This document shows positions 16,718 to 25,795 of a DNA stretch of 64,000 nucleotides, in pieces; within the stretch, counting starts at the first letter, position 1; every line of letters begins with the position of its first letter. A model generated the notes under the pieces. That model had not been told where the DNA came from, ran no database searches, and saw only the letters and a program-made list of their open reading frames with translations. The position numbers and the translations under genes were made by a program. The DNA comes from Ilyomonas sp965199905 (GTDB lineage: Bacteria > Bacteroidota > Bacteroidia > Chitinophagales > Chitinophagaceae): the NCBI GenBank assembly GCA_965199905.1, contig OZ241366.1:310001-374000 (forward strand). Reading direction: 5' to 3'.

Positions 16718-17845
16718 ATGCGCATCGGAATTGTTTGCTATCCTACGTTTGGCGGTAGTGGCGTATTGGCTACGGAATTAGGAAAAGCATTGGCAGATAA
16801 AGGTCATTCGGTTCATTTTATTACTTATCAGCAACCTGTACGACTTAATATTTTCAGCGCAAATATTTTTTACCACGAAGTTCGTGTGCCCACTTATCCT
16901 CTGTTCGATTATCCGCCTTACGAGATTGCTTTGGCAAGTACGATGGTTGATGTTATCATGAATCACAATCTCGATTTACTGCATGTACATTATGCCATTC
17001 CTCACGCGTCGGCAGCATTTATGGCAAAACAGATTGTACAAAAAAGCGGCAGAAAAATTCCTTTTATCACCACGCTTCATGGCACCGATATTACACTGGT
17101 AGGTAGAGACAAAATGTATGAACCTGTAGTTACTTTCTCCATCAATGAAAGTGATGCCATTACAGCCGTATCGCAAAATCTGAAAGAGGAAACCTATCGT
17201 TCTTTTGTTATCAATAAAGACATTGAAGTCATTTATAATTTTGTTGATGTTAGCCGTTTCAGCAAAAAGCCAATTGATGCCTTTCGCAAAGTGATTTCAC
17301 CCAATGGTGAAAAAATCATCGTGCATGCTTCAAACTTCAGGAAGATAAAACGTGTGTTCGATGTTATCAAAATCTTTGCGCAGGTGCGTAGAGAAGTAGA
17401 TTGTAAACTGCTAATGATTGGCGATGGACCTGAGCGCTCCGGTTGCGAAGAAATTGCCAGGCGGTTAGGTGTACAGGATGAAGTAAGATTTTTGGGAAAG
17501 CAGGAACAAATGGAAGAAATTATGGCAATCGCCGACCTGTTTCTTTTGCCATCCGAATATGAAAGCTTTGGTTTGTCAGCCCTGGAAGCGATGGCGGCAC
17601 ATGTGCCTGTGATCTCATCAAATGCAGGTGGTTTACCGGAAGTAAATATTGAAGGAGTAACTGGATTTACAGCTAATGTAGGCGACATTGAAACAATGAG
17701 CCGGCAAGCTATTGACCTATTAAAAGATGAAGAAAAATTGAACCTTTTCAAGCAGCAGGCGTTCGATCAGGCAAGCCGTTTCGACATTCATAATATTGTT
17801 CCCCAATACGAACAATTGTACAGCCGCTTTTGCAAAATGAACTAA
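16718..17845 (+). CDS. bshA: N-acetyl-alpha-D-glucosaminyl L-malate synthase
   Basis: 375 aa GT4 glycosyltransferase, of usual BshA length. N-terminal GIVCYPTFGGSGVLATELG (residues 3-21) is characteristic, with HGTDITLVG near 125 and the C-terminal UDP-sugar site LLPSEYESFGLSALEAMA near 270. It joins UDP-GlcNAc to L-malate in the first step of bacillithiol synthesis in the cytosol. bshB and bshC are not in the window. Confidence 0.92.
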   Translation: MRIGIVCYPTFGGSGVLATELGKALADKGHSVHFITYQQPVRLNIFSANIFYHEVRVPTYPLFDYPPYEIALASTMVDVIMNHNLDLLHVHYAIPHASAAFMAKQIVQKSGRKIPFITTLHGTDITLVGRDKMYEPVVTFSINESDAITAVSQNLKEETYRSFVINKDIEVIYNFVDVSRFSKKPIDAFRKVISPNGEKIIVHASNFRKIKRVFDVIKIFAQVRREVDCKLLMIGDGPERSGCEEIARRLGVQDEVRFLGKQEQMEEIMAIADLFLLPSEYESFGLSALEAMAAHVPVISSNAGGLPEVNIEGVTGFTANVGDIETMSRQAIDLLKDEEKLNLFKQQAFDQASRFDIHNIVPQYEQLYSRFCKMN

Positions 17846-17896
17846 GCACGTCTGACTTAACATTCAATACACAACCATCTTCCTTATTTTGCAGTC

Positions 17897-18655
17897 ATGC
17901 TTACAAGGCGCATCATTCCTTGCTTAGACATTAAAGATGGCAGAACCGTAAAAGGTATCAATTTCGGCAACCTGCGCGATGCAGGCGACCCGGTTGAACT
18001 GGGCGCTGAATATGCAAAGCAAGGCGCTGATGAGCTAGTGTTTCTCGACATTACGGCAACGAATGAAAAACGGAAAACGCTGAGCGAACTGGTGAACCGG
18101 ATTTCCCATCATATCAATATTCCTTTTACAGTTGGCGGCGGCATCAGCAGTGTAGAAGATGTGAGTGTTCTTTTGCAAAATGGCGCCGATAAAATTTCCG
18201 TAAACACATCGGCTTTTAAAAATCCGCAATTGATAAAAGAATTATCAACAGAGTTTGGAAGTCAATGTATAGTTCTGGCCATCGATACCAAAAAAGAAGA
18301 GGACGGAAACTGGTACGTGTATCTTAATGGCGGCAGGGTAAAAACGGAAATGCAATGCTTCGATTGGGCGCAGCAAGCGGTCGATCTTGGTGCGGGCGAA
18401 ATCCTTTTGACATCCATGAATCATGATGGTACGAAGAGCGGTTTCGCTATTGACATTACCCGGAAATTAGCAACTGAACTTCCGGTTCCGGTGATTGCTT
18501 CCGGCGGCGGTGGCACCATTCAACATTTTATAGATATTTTTGAAGATGGAAAAGCTGATGCTGCGTTAGCTGCCAGTATTTTTCATTTTAAAGAAGTAGA
18601 AATTAAAAAACTGAAAGAAGCATTGCGAAGCCGGGACATTGAAGTGCGGCTTTGA
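17897..18655 (+). CDS. hisF: Imidazole glycerol phosphate synthase cyclase subunit
   Basis: 252 aa TIM barrel. Catalytic Asp11 in RRIIPCLDIKDGR and the second Asp in VLAIDTKK near 130. Phosphate-binding motifs VGGGISS near 80 and SGGGG near 202. It uses ammonia from HisH to close the imidazole ring, giving IGP and AICAR. hisIE follows after 48 bp; the other his genes, including hisH, must lie elsewhere. Confidence 0.95.
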   Translation: MLTRRIIPCLDIKDGRTVKGINFGNLRDAGDPVELGAEYAKQGADELVFLDITATNEKRKTLSELVNRISHHINIPFTVGGGISSVEDVSVLLQNGADKISVNTSAFKNPQLIKELSTEFGSQCIVLAIDTKKEEDGNWYVYLNGGRVKTEMQCFDWAQQAVDLGAGEILLTSMNHDGTKSGFAIDITRKLATELPVPVIASGGGGTIQHFIDIFEDGKADAALAASIFHFKEVEIKKLKEALRSRDIEVRL

Positions 18656-18703
18656 TAAATTAAATCAGTTTTCCGGTAAAAAATCGCTTATGAATAAAAA
18701 AAT

Positions 18704-19300
18704 ATGACGCTCGATTTTAAAAAATATAAAGAGGGTTTGGTTCCGGCGGTTATCCAGGACTATACAACGCACAAAGTGTTGATGCTTGGATTTATGGATG
18801 AAAAAGCGCTGCAAAAAACAGAGCAAACCGGCAAGGTTACATTTTACAGTCGCAGCAAGCAAAGGCTTTGGACGAAAGGAGAGGAGAGTGGTAATTACCT
18901 CGTTGTAAAACAAATATTATCTGATTGTGACAACGATACATTGCTGATAAAAGCGCAGCCGATGGGTCCGGTTTGTCATACAGGTGCTGATACTTGCTGG
19001 ATGGAAAAAAATCACTCTGATAATTTTCTGTCTTACCTGGAAGATGTAATAGAACTCAGGCGCAGTGCGGCTCCTGACGAATCTTATGTAGCAAAATTGT
19101 TTGAAAAAGGCATCAACAAAATTGCGCAGAAAGTAGGGGAAGAGGCTGTGGAATTAGTGATTGAAGCAAAGGATGACAATGAACAACTGTTTGTAAATGA
19201 AGCGGCGGATTTATTGTTTCATTATCTCATTTTACTTCATGCAAAAGGATATACACTTAATGACATTACTGACGTTTTAAAGATGCGTCATTCAAAATAG
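18704..19300 (+). CDS. hisIE: Bifunctional phosphoribosyl-AMP cyclohydrolase/phosphoribosyl-ATP pyrophosphatase
   Basis: 198 aa. HisI at 1-105 with the Mg site DCDNDTLLI and Zn ligands in GPVCHTGADTCW. HisE at 110-198 with the MazG-like helices KVGEEAVELVIEAKDDNEQL and EAADLLFHYLILL. It catalyses steps 2 and 3 of histidine synthesis. Part of an operon with hisF; the next gene starts 5 bp after its stop. Confidence 0.95.
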   Translation: MTLDFKKYKEGLVPAVIQDYTTHKVLMLGFMDEKALQKTEQTGKVTFYSRSKQRLWTKGEESGNYLVVKQILSDCDNDTLLIKAQPMGPVCHTGADTCWMEKNHSDNFLSYLEDVIELRRSAAPDESYVAKLFEKGINKIAQKVGEEAVELVIEAKDDNEQLFVNEAADLLFHYLILLHAKGYTLNDITDVLKMRHSK

Positions 19301-19304
19301 AAAT

Positions 19305-20402
19305 ATGAAACGGATTGCTCTTTTGATTCTGTTATTTCCCTTGATTTCTTTTTCGCAAACGAAACGCGCGCCCGGCGGCTTTTTAATTGAAGGTCAGATG
19401 CGTTCTCTGCCAAACGGAACCGATGTTACATTATTCGGTTTCAACGGAACTGATACCATTGCCAAAACAAAAGTGCAGAACGGAGGTTTTACACTAACCG
19501 GAAAAATGGAGAATGCCGATGCGAGGCTGATTACCTTTTCTGGTTTGCAACAGCGCGTTGTTGTTTTTATGGGCAATGATGATGTGAAAATAAAAGGCGA
19601 CAGCAGCAATTTCAGTGATGTGGTTATCAGTGGCTCACCAACCAATTACGATTATGAAGAATTCCTGTATCACATTAAACCGTTGAATGATTATGTAACT
19701 TTTTATCGGAATAATATACAAACAGCGCCCACACAATCAGCGAAAGATAGTATGATGATTTCGTTGAATACGGCGTATAGTATTTACCAGGAAAGCATTG
19801 ACCGTTTTATTACCCGCAAAAAGAATTCACCGGTTTCTTCGCTAATATTGGCTTATAGTTATGATACCGACCCAAACAAAGATGTGGTGCTGCTTGAAAA
19901 GCGCTTCAATTCATTGAACGGTCCTGCATTGCAAAGCCAGTTTGCCAAAAATATTACGCAGGTGATTGCCAGCGAAAAAATTGGCGCTGTAGGAACGCAG
20001 GCGATTGATTTTACGCAGGCTGATACAAGTGGAAACAGTGTGTCTTTATCGCAGTTTAAAGGCAAGTATGTACTACTCGATTTTTGGGCAAGCTGGTGCC
20101 GCCCTTGCCGTATGGAAAATCCGAATGTAGTGCAAGCCTATAATAATTTTAAAGACAAGAACTTTACGGTGCTAAGTGTTTCGCTTGATGAAGCCAAAGA
20201 TTCCTGGCTGAAGGCTATAAAAACTGATAAACTTAACTGGACCCACATCAGCGACTTAAAATACTGGAGTAATACGGTGGCAATGCAATACCATATACAA
20301 TCTATTCCACAGAATTTCCTGATTGACCCGAATGGTGTGATTATCGCAAAAAATTTACGCGGTGAGCAACTGGTTGCCAAACTTAAGGAAGTATTAAAAT
20401 AA
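19305..20402 (+). CDS. TlpA-family thioredoxin with N-terminal DUF4369
   Basis: 365 aa. Signal peptide at 1-18 (MKRIALLILLFPLISFS). DUF4369 beta domain at about 25-115 (FLIEGQMRSLPNGTDVTLFG). C-terminal thioredoxin fold at 230-365 with active-site WASWCRPCR (Cys-Arg-Pro-Cys) and the cis-Pro region SIPQNFLIDPNG. A periplasmic disulfide reductase or oxidoreductase. Close to hisIE, but functional linkage to histidine synthesis is not implied. Confidence 0.88.
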   Translation: MKRIALLILLFPLISFSQTKRAPGGFLIEGQMRSLPNGTDVTLFGFNGTDTIAKTKVQNGGFTLTGKMENADARLITFSGLQQRVVVFMGNDDVKIKGDSSNFSDVVISGSPTNYDYEEFLYHIKPLNDYVTFYRNNIQTAPTQSAKDSMMISLNTAYSIYQESIDRFITRKKNSPVSSLILAYSYDTDPNKDVVLLEKRFNSLNGPALQSQFAKNITQVIASEKIGAVGTQAIDFTQADTSGNSVSLSQFKGKYVLLDFWASWCRPCRMENPNVVQAYNNFKDKNFTVLSVSLDEAKDSWLKAIKTDKLNWTHISDLKYWSNTVAMQYHIQSIPQNFLIDPNGVIIAKNLRGEQLVAKLKEVLK

Positions 20403-20432
20403 AGTTATCTTAACCAACAATCATCAGCTTTT

Positions 20433-21386
20433 ATGTCTTTTCATGTTTCTGAACAAGGCGAAGCCGGGCATAAAACCATTCTTCTTGAAGACACAATAAC
20501 CGGAACGAAAGCGCAGGTTTATGCATTCGGGGCTTTGTTAAATACATTTTCAGTAAAACAAAATGAGAAGGAAAGAAACCTTATTGAAGGGTTTCAGAAT
20601 GTAGAAGATGCTTTTAAAAACATAACGCCGGCATTTCAAAGCGCAAAGCTAAGTCCATTCGTTTGTCGCCTCAGGGAAGGTCAGTATACGTTTGCTAATG
20701 TGAAGCATAAGATTGAAAAGTATTACTACAATCGCGAAGCCTTGCATGGCTTGATTTACGATGCTGTTTTTTCTGTAGTGGAAACGGGTGCCACTGAAGA
20801 TTCTGCTTTCGTGGTATTGGCGTATGATTATGATAAAAATGATGCTGGTTTTCCCTTCTTTTATCGTTTGCAGGTGACGTATCACTTGCAAAAAGGCAAC
20901 GATTTATCCATTACTACAAAGGTCACAAACTTAAGCGCAGCCTCTATTCCCATGTCGGATGGCTGGCATCCTTATTTTATTTTTGGAAAGAAAGTGAATG
21001 ACCTGGAATTGTATGTAAGAACCAATGAAATGGTTGAGTTTGATGACAAGTTACTGCCAAGCGGGCGCTTTCTTCCATTTCAGGAATTTTCGCATTTGCA
21101 AAAAATAGGAGATGCCAGGTTGGATAACAGTTTTGTTCTGTCGGCAACAAACGCTTCCGAACCCGCCTGCATGTTGCGCGATTCTGAAACTGGTTTACAG
21201 CTCAGCATTTATCCGGATGCGGGCTATCCTTATCTTCAAATATTTACGCCCGATCACCGAAACAGCGTTGCTATTGAAAACCTCAGCAGTCTTCCTGATG
21301 CGTTCAATAACAGCTTTGGTTTATTGATTCTTGAGCCAGCGTCAAGCGTATCATTTACCACCAGATATGTAATTGCCACTTTTTGA
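20433..21386 (+). CDS. Aldose 1-epimerase family protein
   Basis: 317 aa galactose mutarotase fold. Typical residues: FVCRLREGQYTF near 75, catalytic His in EALHGLIYDAVF and SDGWHPYF, and the late Glu in LILEPASSVSF, which acts as base. Interconverts anomers of a hexose. No sugar operon surrounds it, so the substrate is open. Confidence 0.85.
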   Translation: MSFHVSEQGEAGHKTILLEDTITGTKAQVYAFGALLNTFSVKQNEKERNLIEGFQNVEDAFKNITPAFQSAKLSPFVCRLREGQYTFANVKHKIEKYYYNREALHGLIYDAVFSVVETGATEDSAFVVLAYDYDKNDAGFPFFYRLQVTYHLQKGNDLSITTKVTNLSAASIPMSDGWHPYFIFGKKVNDLELYVRTNEMVEFDDKLLPSGRFLPFQEFSHLQKIGDARLDNSFVLSATNASEPACMLRDSETGLQLSIYPDAGYPYLQIFTPDHRNSVAIENLSSLPDAFNNSFGLLILEPASSVSFTTRYVIATF

Positions 21387-21393
21387 ATTTTTA

Positions 21394-21780
21394 TTATAAA
21401 GTCAGCACGGCAATCATACTGATTTCAACGTTCACATTTTTAGGCAAGCCTTTTACAGCCACAGTTTCGCGTGCCGGGTAATCACCAGAAAAATAACTGC
21501 CATAAATTTCATTTACGGAAGCAAACAAACTTATATCAGATAAGAAGATTGTTGTTTTTACCACATGATCAAAACTGAGATAAGCTGCGGTTAAAATGGC
21601 TTCCAGATTTTTCATTACCTGTTCTGTTTCTGCCTGCAAATCGCCGGGAATCAATTCGTTGGTTTCGGGATCGATAGCCACTTGTCCGCTGATAAATAAA
21701 AGCTCACCCGTTTTTACTGCCTGGTTATAAGGTCCAATTGGTTTTGGTGCTTTGTCTGTCTGGATGATTTGTTTTGCCAT
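21394..21780 (-). CDS. RidA family enamine/imine deaminase
   Basis: 128 aa, standard length. KAPKPIGPYNQAVKTGELLFISGQ at the N-terminus (residues 10-33) and YPARETVAVKGLPKN near 100 with the substrate-binding Arg. It hydrolyses reactive 2-aminoacrylate-type intermediates. Convergent with the epimerase gene (7 bp apart). Confidence 0.92.
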   Translation of the reverse strand: MAKQIIQTDKAPKPIGPYNQAVKTGELLFISGQVAIDPETNELIPGDLQAETEQVMKNLEAILTAAYLSFDHVVKTTIFLSDISLFASVNEIYGSYFSGDYPARETVAVKGLPKNVNVEISMIAVLTL

Positions 21781-21892
21781 GATCTTATTTTACTGGCAAG
21801 GTTCGGTAATTTTTATATAATATTCAATGAATGTAAACTTGCAGTCTCCTGGCACAAGTGTAAATGATTTAATATTGCGCACTATTTGTATC

Positions 21893-22561
21893 ATGGCAAC
21901 TTTATTATGTATTGATACAGCCGGCGAAACGGCAACTGTTGGATTGGGCAACGAAGATGGAGTGATTACGGCAGAAACAAGTACCGATCAAAAGAATCAT
22001 GCTGCTTTCATTCAGTCTGCTGTGCAACGAATTCTTTCCAGGGCTTCTGTTGATTTTTCTCAAATCGATGCTGTCGCTGTTGTAAACGGGCCGGGCAGTT
22101 ATACAGGTTTACGTGTTGGTTTGGCATCGGCAAAAGGCATTTGTTACGCATTAAATAAGCCGTTGATTACACTTAATACGTTAGCTGTAATGGCTTTGGC
22201 TGCTATGGAAGATGTAAAAGATTCATCGCTTCTTTACTGCCCGTTAATCGATGCCCGGCGCAACGAGGTATTTACTGCCGTCTACGATTCTGCGCTTCAT
22301 GTTATTCTGCCGCCACAACCAAAAATAGTGGAGCCGGAAAGTTTTAATATATATTTAGACAAGCAGAGAGTCGTTTTTTTTGGAAGTGGGCATAATAAAT
22401 GCATGCGTATTATAAATCATACAAATGCTAATTTCGAAGACGTATTTTATACTGGAAATCAAATAAATAAGTTAGCTATTAATGCCTATAAGGACGCTCA
22501 ATTTGCAGATATTGCCTATACAGAACCATTTTATACGAAAGACTTTTTTTTGCAGGGTTAA
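21893..22561 (+). CDS. tsaB: tRNA threonylcarbamoyladenosine biosynthesis protein TsaB
   Basis: 222 aa from ATG 21893 (MATLLCIDTAGETATVGLG); an upstream in-frame ATG at 21827 adds 22 residues unlike the family. ASKHA fold with VNGPGSYTGLRVGLASAKG near 68-87 and INTLA-type loop (LITLNTLAVMALAA). TsaB partners with TsaD and TsaE to make t6A37 in tRNA. Its partners are not nearby. Confidence 0.92.
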   Translation: MATLLCIDTAGETATVGLGNEDGVITAETSTDQKNHAAFIQSAVQRILSRASVDFSQIDAVAVVNGPGSYTGLRVGLASAKGICYALNKPLITLNTLAVMALAAMEDVKDSSLLYCPLIDARRNEVFTAVYDSALHVILPPQPKIVEPESFNIYLDKQRVVFFGSGHNKCMRIINHTNANFEDVFYTGNQINKLAINAYKDAQFADIAYTEPFYTKDFFLQG

Positions 22562-22642
22562 TAAAAGCGAATTTTTTAGAAATTAAATTGTTTCTTTGCG
22601 TTTTAGAAATATAGATATTTTTCATTCGTATTAAATTATTTA

Positions 22643-22996
22643 TTGCAAATGCTTACATCTTCTCACACACCGAATGTGACCTTAACGAATCCCGACAATC
22701 AGGAACAAACTAAAGTTGACTTCCTGCACATTAAGAAATCTGCTTTAATTCTGCGTGCTATGAATCACAAGCTTCGTCAGCAGATGATAAAATTGCTTGA
22801 TGAAAACGGGAAACTTACGGTAACAGAATTGTATGTGAAGCTTCGGCTTGAGCAGTCAGTTGCTTCGCAGCATCTTGCCATTTTACGTCGTGCCGGAATC
22901 GTAGTTACAAAGCGTGATGGAAAGTTCATCCATTATGCCGTTAATTATCCACGCATTGCCGAGATCAATAGATTTGTAGAAGACCTTGTGGCGTAG
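22643..22996 (+). CDS. ArsR-like winged-helix regulator without cysteines
   Basis: 117 aa. Winged-helix at 30-105: LRQQMIKLLDENGKLTVTEL, recognition helix EQSVASQHLAILRRAGIV, wing KRDGKFIHYAVNY. It lacks the ELCVCDL metal site and has no Cys at all, so it is neither a classical metal sensor nor a persulfide sensor of the BigR/SqrR type. It precedes the MBL-rhodanese gene, but a terminator lies between them. Confidence 0.85.
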   Translation: MQMLTSSHTPNVTLTNPDNQEQTKVDFLHIKKSALILRAMNHKLRQQMIKLLDENGKLTVTELYVKLRLEQSVASQHLAILRRAGIVVTKRDGKFIHYAVNYPRIAEINRFVEDLVA

Positions 22997-23009
22997 CAAA
23001 ATCATTGTT

Positions 23010-23039
23010 AAGAAGGCTGTTCATCAGCCTTCTTTTTTT
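23010..23039 (+). terminator. Rho-independent terminator
   Basis: Stem AAGAAGGCTG, loop TTCAT, complement, then seven T. It separates the regulator from the MBL-rhodanese gene. Confidence 0.88.
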
Positions 23040-23050
23040 ACCTTTACAGT

Positions 23051-24463
23051 ATGTACATCAGGCAATTGTATACTGGCTGTATCAGCGAAGCCGCATATTA
23101 TATAGAAAGCAACGGCGAGGCAGCCATTATAGATCCGCTTCGCGATATCGATTCTTATCTTCAGTTAGCCGAAGAGCGCCATTCAGTTATCAAATATATT
23201 TTTGAAACCCATTTTCACGCAGACTTTGTCAGCGGTCATTTAGAGTTGAGCAAAGCTACCGGCGCGCCGGTTGTTTTTGGTCCTCAAACCAAAGCCGGTT
23301 ATGAGATCTTGATTGCAAAAGACGGTGAAAAGTTTGCTTTAGGAAGCACTTTAATCGAAGTATTGCACACGCCCGGACATACACCGGAAAGCACATGTTT
23401 TTTATTGAAAAATGAAGAAAGTAAAGAGTATGCAGTTTTTACCGGCGACACGCTTTTCTGTGGCGATGTAGGCCGTCCCGATCTTTCACAAACAGATGGC
23501 TCAACAACGACAGAACAATTAGCTGCACAACTTTATAACAGCCTTCAACAAAAGATTTTACCGCTTCCGGATGATGTGATTGTGTACCCGGCGCATGGTC
23601 CGGGCAGTAGTTGTGGTAAAAATTTAGGTCCCAAAACACACAGCACAATTGGCGGTGAAAGGAAAACAAATTACGCTTTGCAACCTCAGTCAGAAGCTGA
23701 ATTTATTAAAGCAGTAACTGATGGCTTGACGCCTCCGCCAAGTTATTTTTCGATAAATGCTGAAATCAATAAAACAGGATACGAAGATTTGGATACTTTA
23801 TTACAGAAAGGCCTAACTGCATTTCCAGTTGCAACCTTCAAAGAAAAAATGAATGACGACAATGTTGTTGTTCTCGATACACGCCATGCGGATGTATTTA
23901 CACAAGGTTTTGTGCCCGGTTCCGTCAGTATCGGGCTGGAAGGGCGTTTTGCAGAATGGGCAGGAAGTCTTTTGCCATTCGGTAAATCAATATTGCTGAT
24001 AACTGAAAAAGGTATGGAAAAAGAAACCATAGTTCGCCTTTCCAGGGTCGGGTTCGAAAAGTATGAAGGCTATCTCGATGGTGGCTTTGCTGCCTGGCAA
24101 CAAGCCGGCGAAACGATTGATATGATTATCGATGTGGAAGCCGATGAAGTGGCTATGGATATTCCTTTTGATGAAAACCTTGTGATTGTTGATGTGCGTA
24201 AAGAAGTAGAATTTGCAGATGGTCATGTAAAAGATGCTGTAAATATTCCGCTTCAGGATATGAGCGATCCCGCAAGCATGTCGGGCATCGATGAAACCAA
24301 TAATCTTTACATCCATTGCGCCGGTGGTTATCGCAGTGTAATTGCTGCTTCATTATTGAAAAGACAAGGCATTCACAATTTGCGAAATATAACCGGAGGT
24401 TATGCTTCGCTTAAAAATGAAGAGCGGATTCAAACAGAAAAAAGCTCGGAAGTTTTGAATTAG
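23051..24463 (+). CDS. Metallo-beta-lactamase/double rhodanese protein (persulfide dioxygenase-like)
   Basis: 470 aa. MBL domain at 1-250 with metal motif THFHADFVSGH and HTPGHTPES and TGDTLFCGDVGRPDL, as in ETHE1/Blh persulfide dioxygenases. Two rhodanese domains follow (about 260-355 and 370-460). The second has the active Cys in YIHCAGGYRS; the first has LLITEKGME where the Cys loop should be, so it is probably inactive. Likely oxidises glutathione or bacillithiol persulfide to sulfite; the local bshA makes the latter thiol plausible. Cytosolic. Confidence 0.88.
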   Translation: MYIRQLYTGCISEAAYYIESNGEAAIIDPLRDIDSYLQLAEERHSVIKYIFETHFHADFVSGHLELSKATGAPVVFGPQTKAGYEILIAKDGEKFALGSTLIEVLHTPGHTPESTCFLLKNEESKEYAVFTGDTLFCGDVGRPDLSQTDGSTTTEQLAAQLYNSLQQKILPLPDDVIVYPAHGPGSSCGKNLGPKTHSTIGGERKTNYALQPQSEAEFIKAVTDGLTPPPSYFSINAEINKTGYEDLDTLLQKGLTAFPVATFKEKMNDDNVVVLDTRHADVFTQGFVPGSVSIGLEGRFAEWAGSLLPFGKSILLITEKGMEKETIVRLSRVGFEKYEGYLDGGFAAWQQAGETIDMIIDVEADEVAMDIPFDENLVIVDVRKEVEFADGHVKDAVNIPLQDMSDPASMSGIDETNNLYIHCAGGYRSVIAASLLKRQGIHNLRNITGGYASLKNEERIQTEKSSEVLN

Positions 24464-24500
24464 AATCAGAAAGCAGAACAATAAATCATTGCCTAACTTG

Positions 24501-24530
24501 TAGCCCGTTACTAACGGGCTATTTTATTTT
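24501..24530 (+). terminator. Rho-independent terminator
   Basis: Stem TAGCCCGTTA, 1-nt loop, complement, then ATTTTATTTTT. It lies downstream of the MBL-rhodanese gene. Confidence 0.85.
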
Positions 24531-24556
24531 TATAAAAAAAGGAAGACAACCAGAAC

Positions 24557-25786
24557 ATGAACCATTTTCTGAAACATTACAGCAGTATTCTTCTTATGCT
24601 TGCCGGCGTTATTGCAGGTTGTATTCTCGGGTTAGAGTTTGGAACAAAAATCAATTTTCTAAAACCGGTTGGTGATATTTTCCTCAACCTTTTGTTTACA
24701 GCGGTTGTGCCGCTTGTTTTTTTTACAATCTCTTCTTCTATTGCTACCGTTGACCGTTCTCAAAAATTTGGGAAACTGATGGGTGTGATGCTGCTAATTT
24801 TCCTCCTGACGGTTGTTATTGCCGCCATTACCACGATTGTTGGAGTTGAGCTGTTTCCCATCGGGGAAATAAAAAGCAACACTTTATTCTCAATGCAAAG
24901 TGGCGAAAAAGGAAGTCTTGGCGACCAGATCACTTTGATGCTTACGGCTGACGATGTGTACAAACTTTTCTCAAGAAAAAATATGCTTGCCCTGATTCTC
25001 TTCTCTGGCTTAACAGGTTTTGCGGTGCTGCGCAGTGGCGAAAGCGGGCAGGTTTTTATCCGGTTTTTAAAAGCCGGCAGCGATGTGTTTACCAATATTC
25101 TTATGCTGATTATGAAAGTAGCGCCTATTGGGTTGGGAGCTTATTTTGCTGTGCAGGTTGGCACACTTGGCTCCGAATTGCTACAAAGTTATGTGCGGGC
25201 AATGGCAGTTTTTCATGGCGTTAGTTTGTTTTACTATGTCTTTTGGCTTAGTGTATATGCATTCATTGCCGGCGGCAGTAAACTGGTAAAAAAATACTGG
25301 AAAAACAATATTGCACCTTCCGCTACCGCAATTGGAACCTGCAGCAGCATTGCCACAATACCTGTAAATCTTGCCGCTTCAAAAGAAATGGGAATTCCAT
25401 CTTATATTGGCAATATTGCCATCCCGCTTGGGGCAACTTTACATAAAGACGGCTCCAGCATATCTTCAATAATGAAAATTGCTGCTGTGTTTGCGCTGTT
25501 TCATAAACCTTTTACTGGCTTCGATGTATTAAGTATAGCCGTGCTGATTACCATCTTCGTAAGCCTGGTTGAAGGTGGTATTCCGGCGGGCGGTTATCTG
25601 GGTGAATTGCTGGTGATGTCAGTCTATAATTTCCCCGTAGAAGCTTTTCCTGTGTTAATCATTATTGGCACATTGGTAGATCCGGTAGCTACGGTTTTAA
25701 ATGTATGCTGCGACACAGCTGCAGGTGTATTGATAAGCCGGATTATGGGAGGAAAAGAATGGGCGAAAGAGTTAACTGTAAATTGA
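24557..25786 (+). CDS. Dicarboxylate/amino acid:cation symporter (DAACS)
   Basis: 409 aa, eight membrane segments plus two re-entrant loops. Serine-rich loop motif TCSSIATIPVN (about 257) and NIAIPLGATLHKDGSSISSI in place of the usual NxxGT region. C-terminal DPVATVLNVCCDTAAGVL carries the substrate-binding Asp/Asn. Imports acidic amino acids or C4-dicarboxylates with Na+ or H+. Confidence 0.9.
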   Translation: MNHFLKHYSSILLMLAGVIAGCILGLEFGTKINFLKPVGDIFLNLLFTAVVPLVFFTISSSIATVDRSQKFGKLMGVMLLIFLLTVVIAAITTIVGVELFPIGEIKSNTLFSMQSGEKGSLGDQITLMLTADDVYKLFSRKNMLALILFSGLTGFAVLRSGESGQVFIRFLKAGSDVFTNILMLIMKVAPIGLGAYFAVQVGTLGSELLQSYVRAMAVFHGVSLFYYVFWLSVYAFIAGGSKLVKKYWKNNIAPSATAIGTCSSIATIPVNLAASKEMGIPSYIGNIAIPLGATLHKDGSSISSIMKIAAVFALFHKPFTGFDVLSIAVLITIFVSLVEGGIPAGGYLGELLVMSVYNFPVEAFPVLIIIGTLVDPVATVLNVCCDTAAGVLISRIMGGKEWAKELTVN

Positions 25787-25795
25787 AAAATTAAA

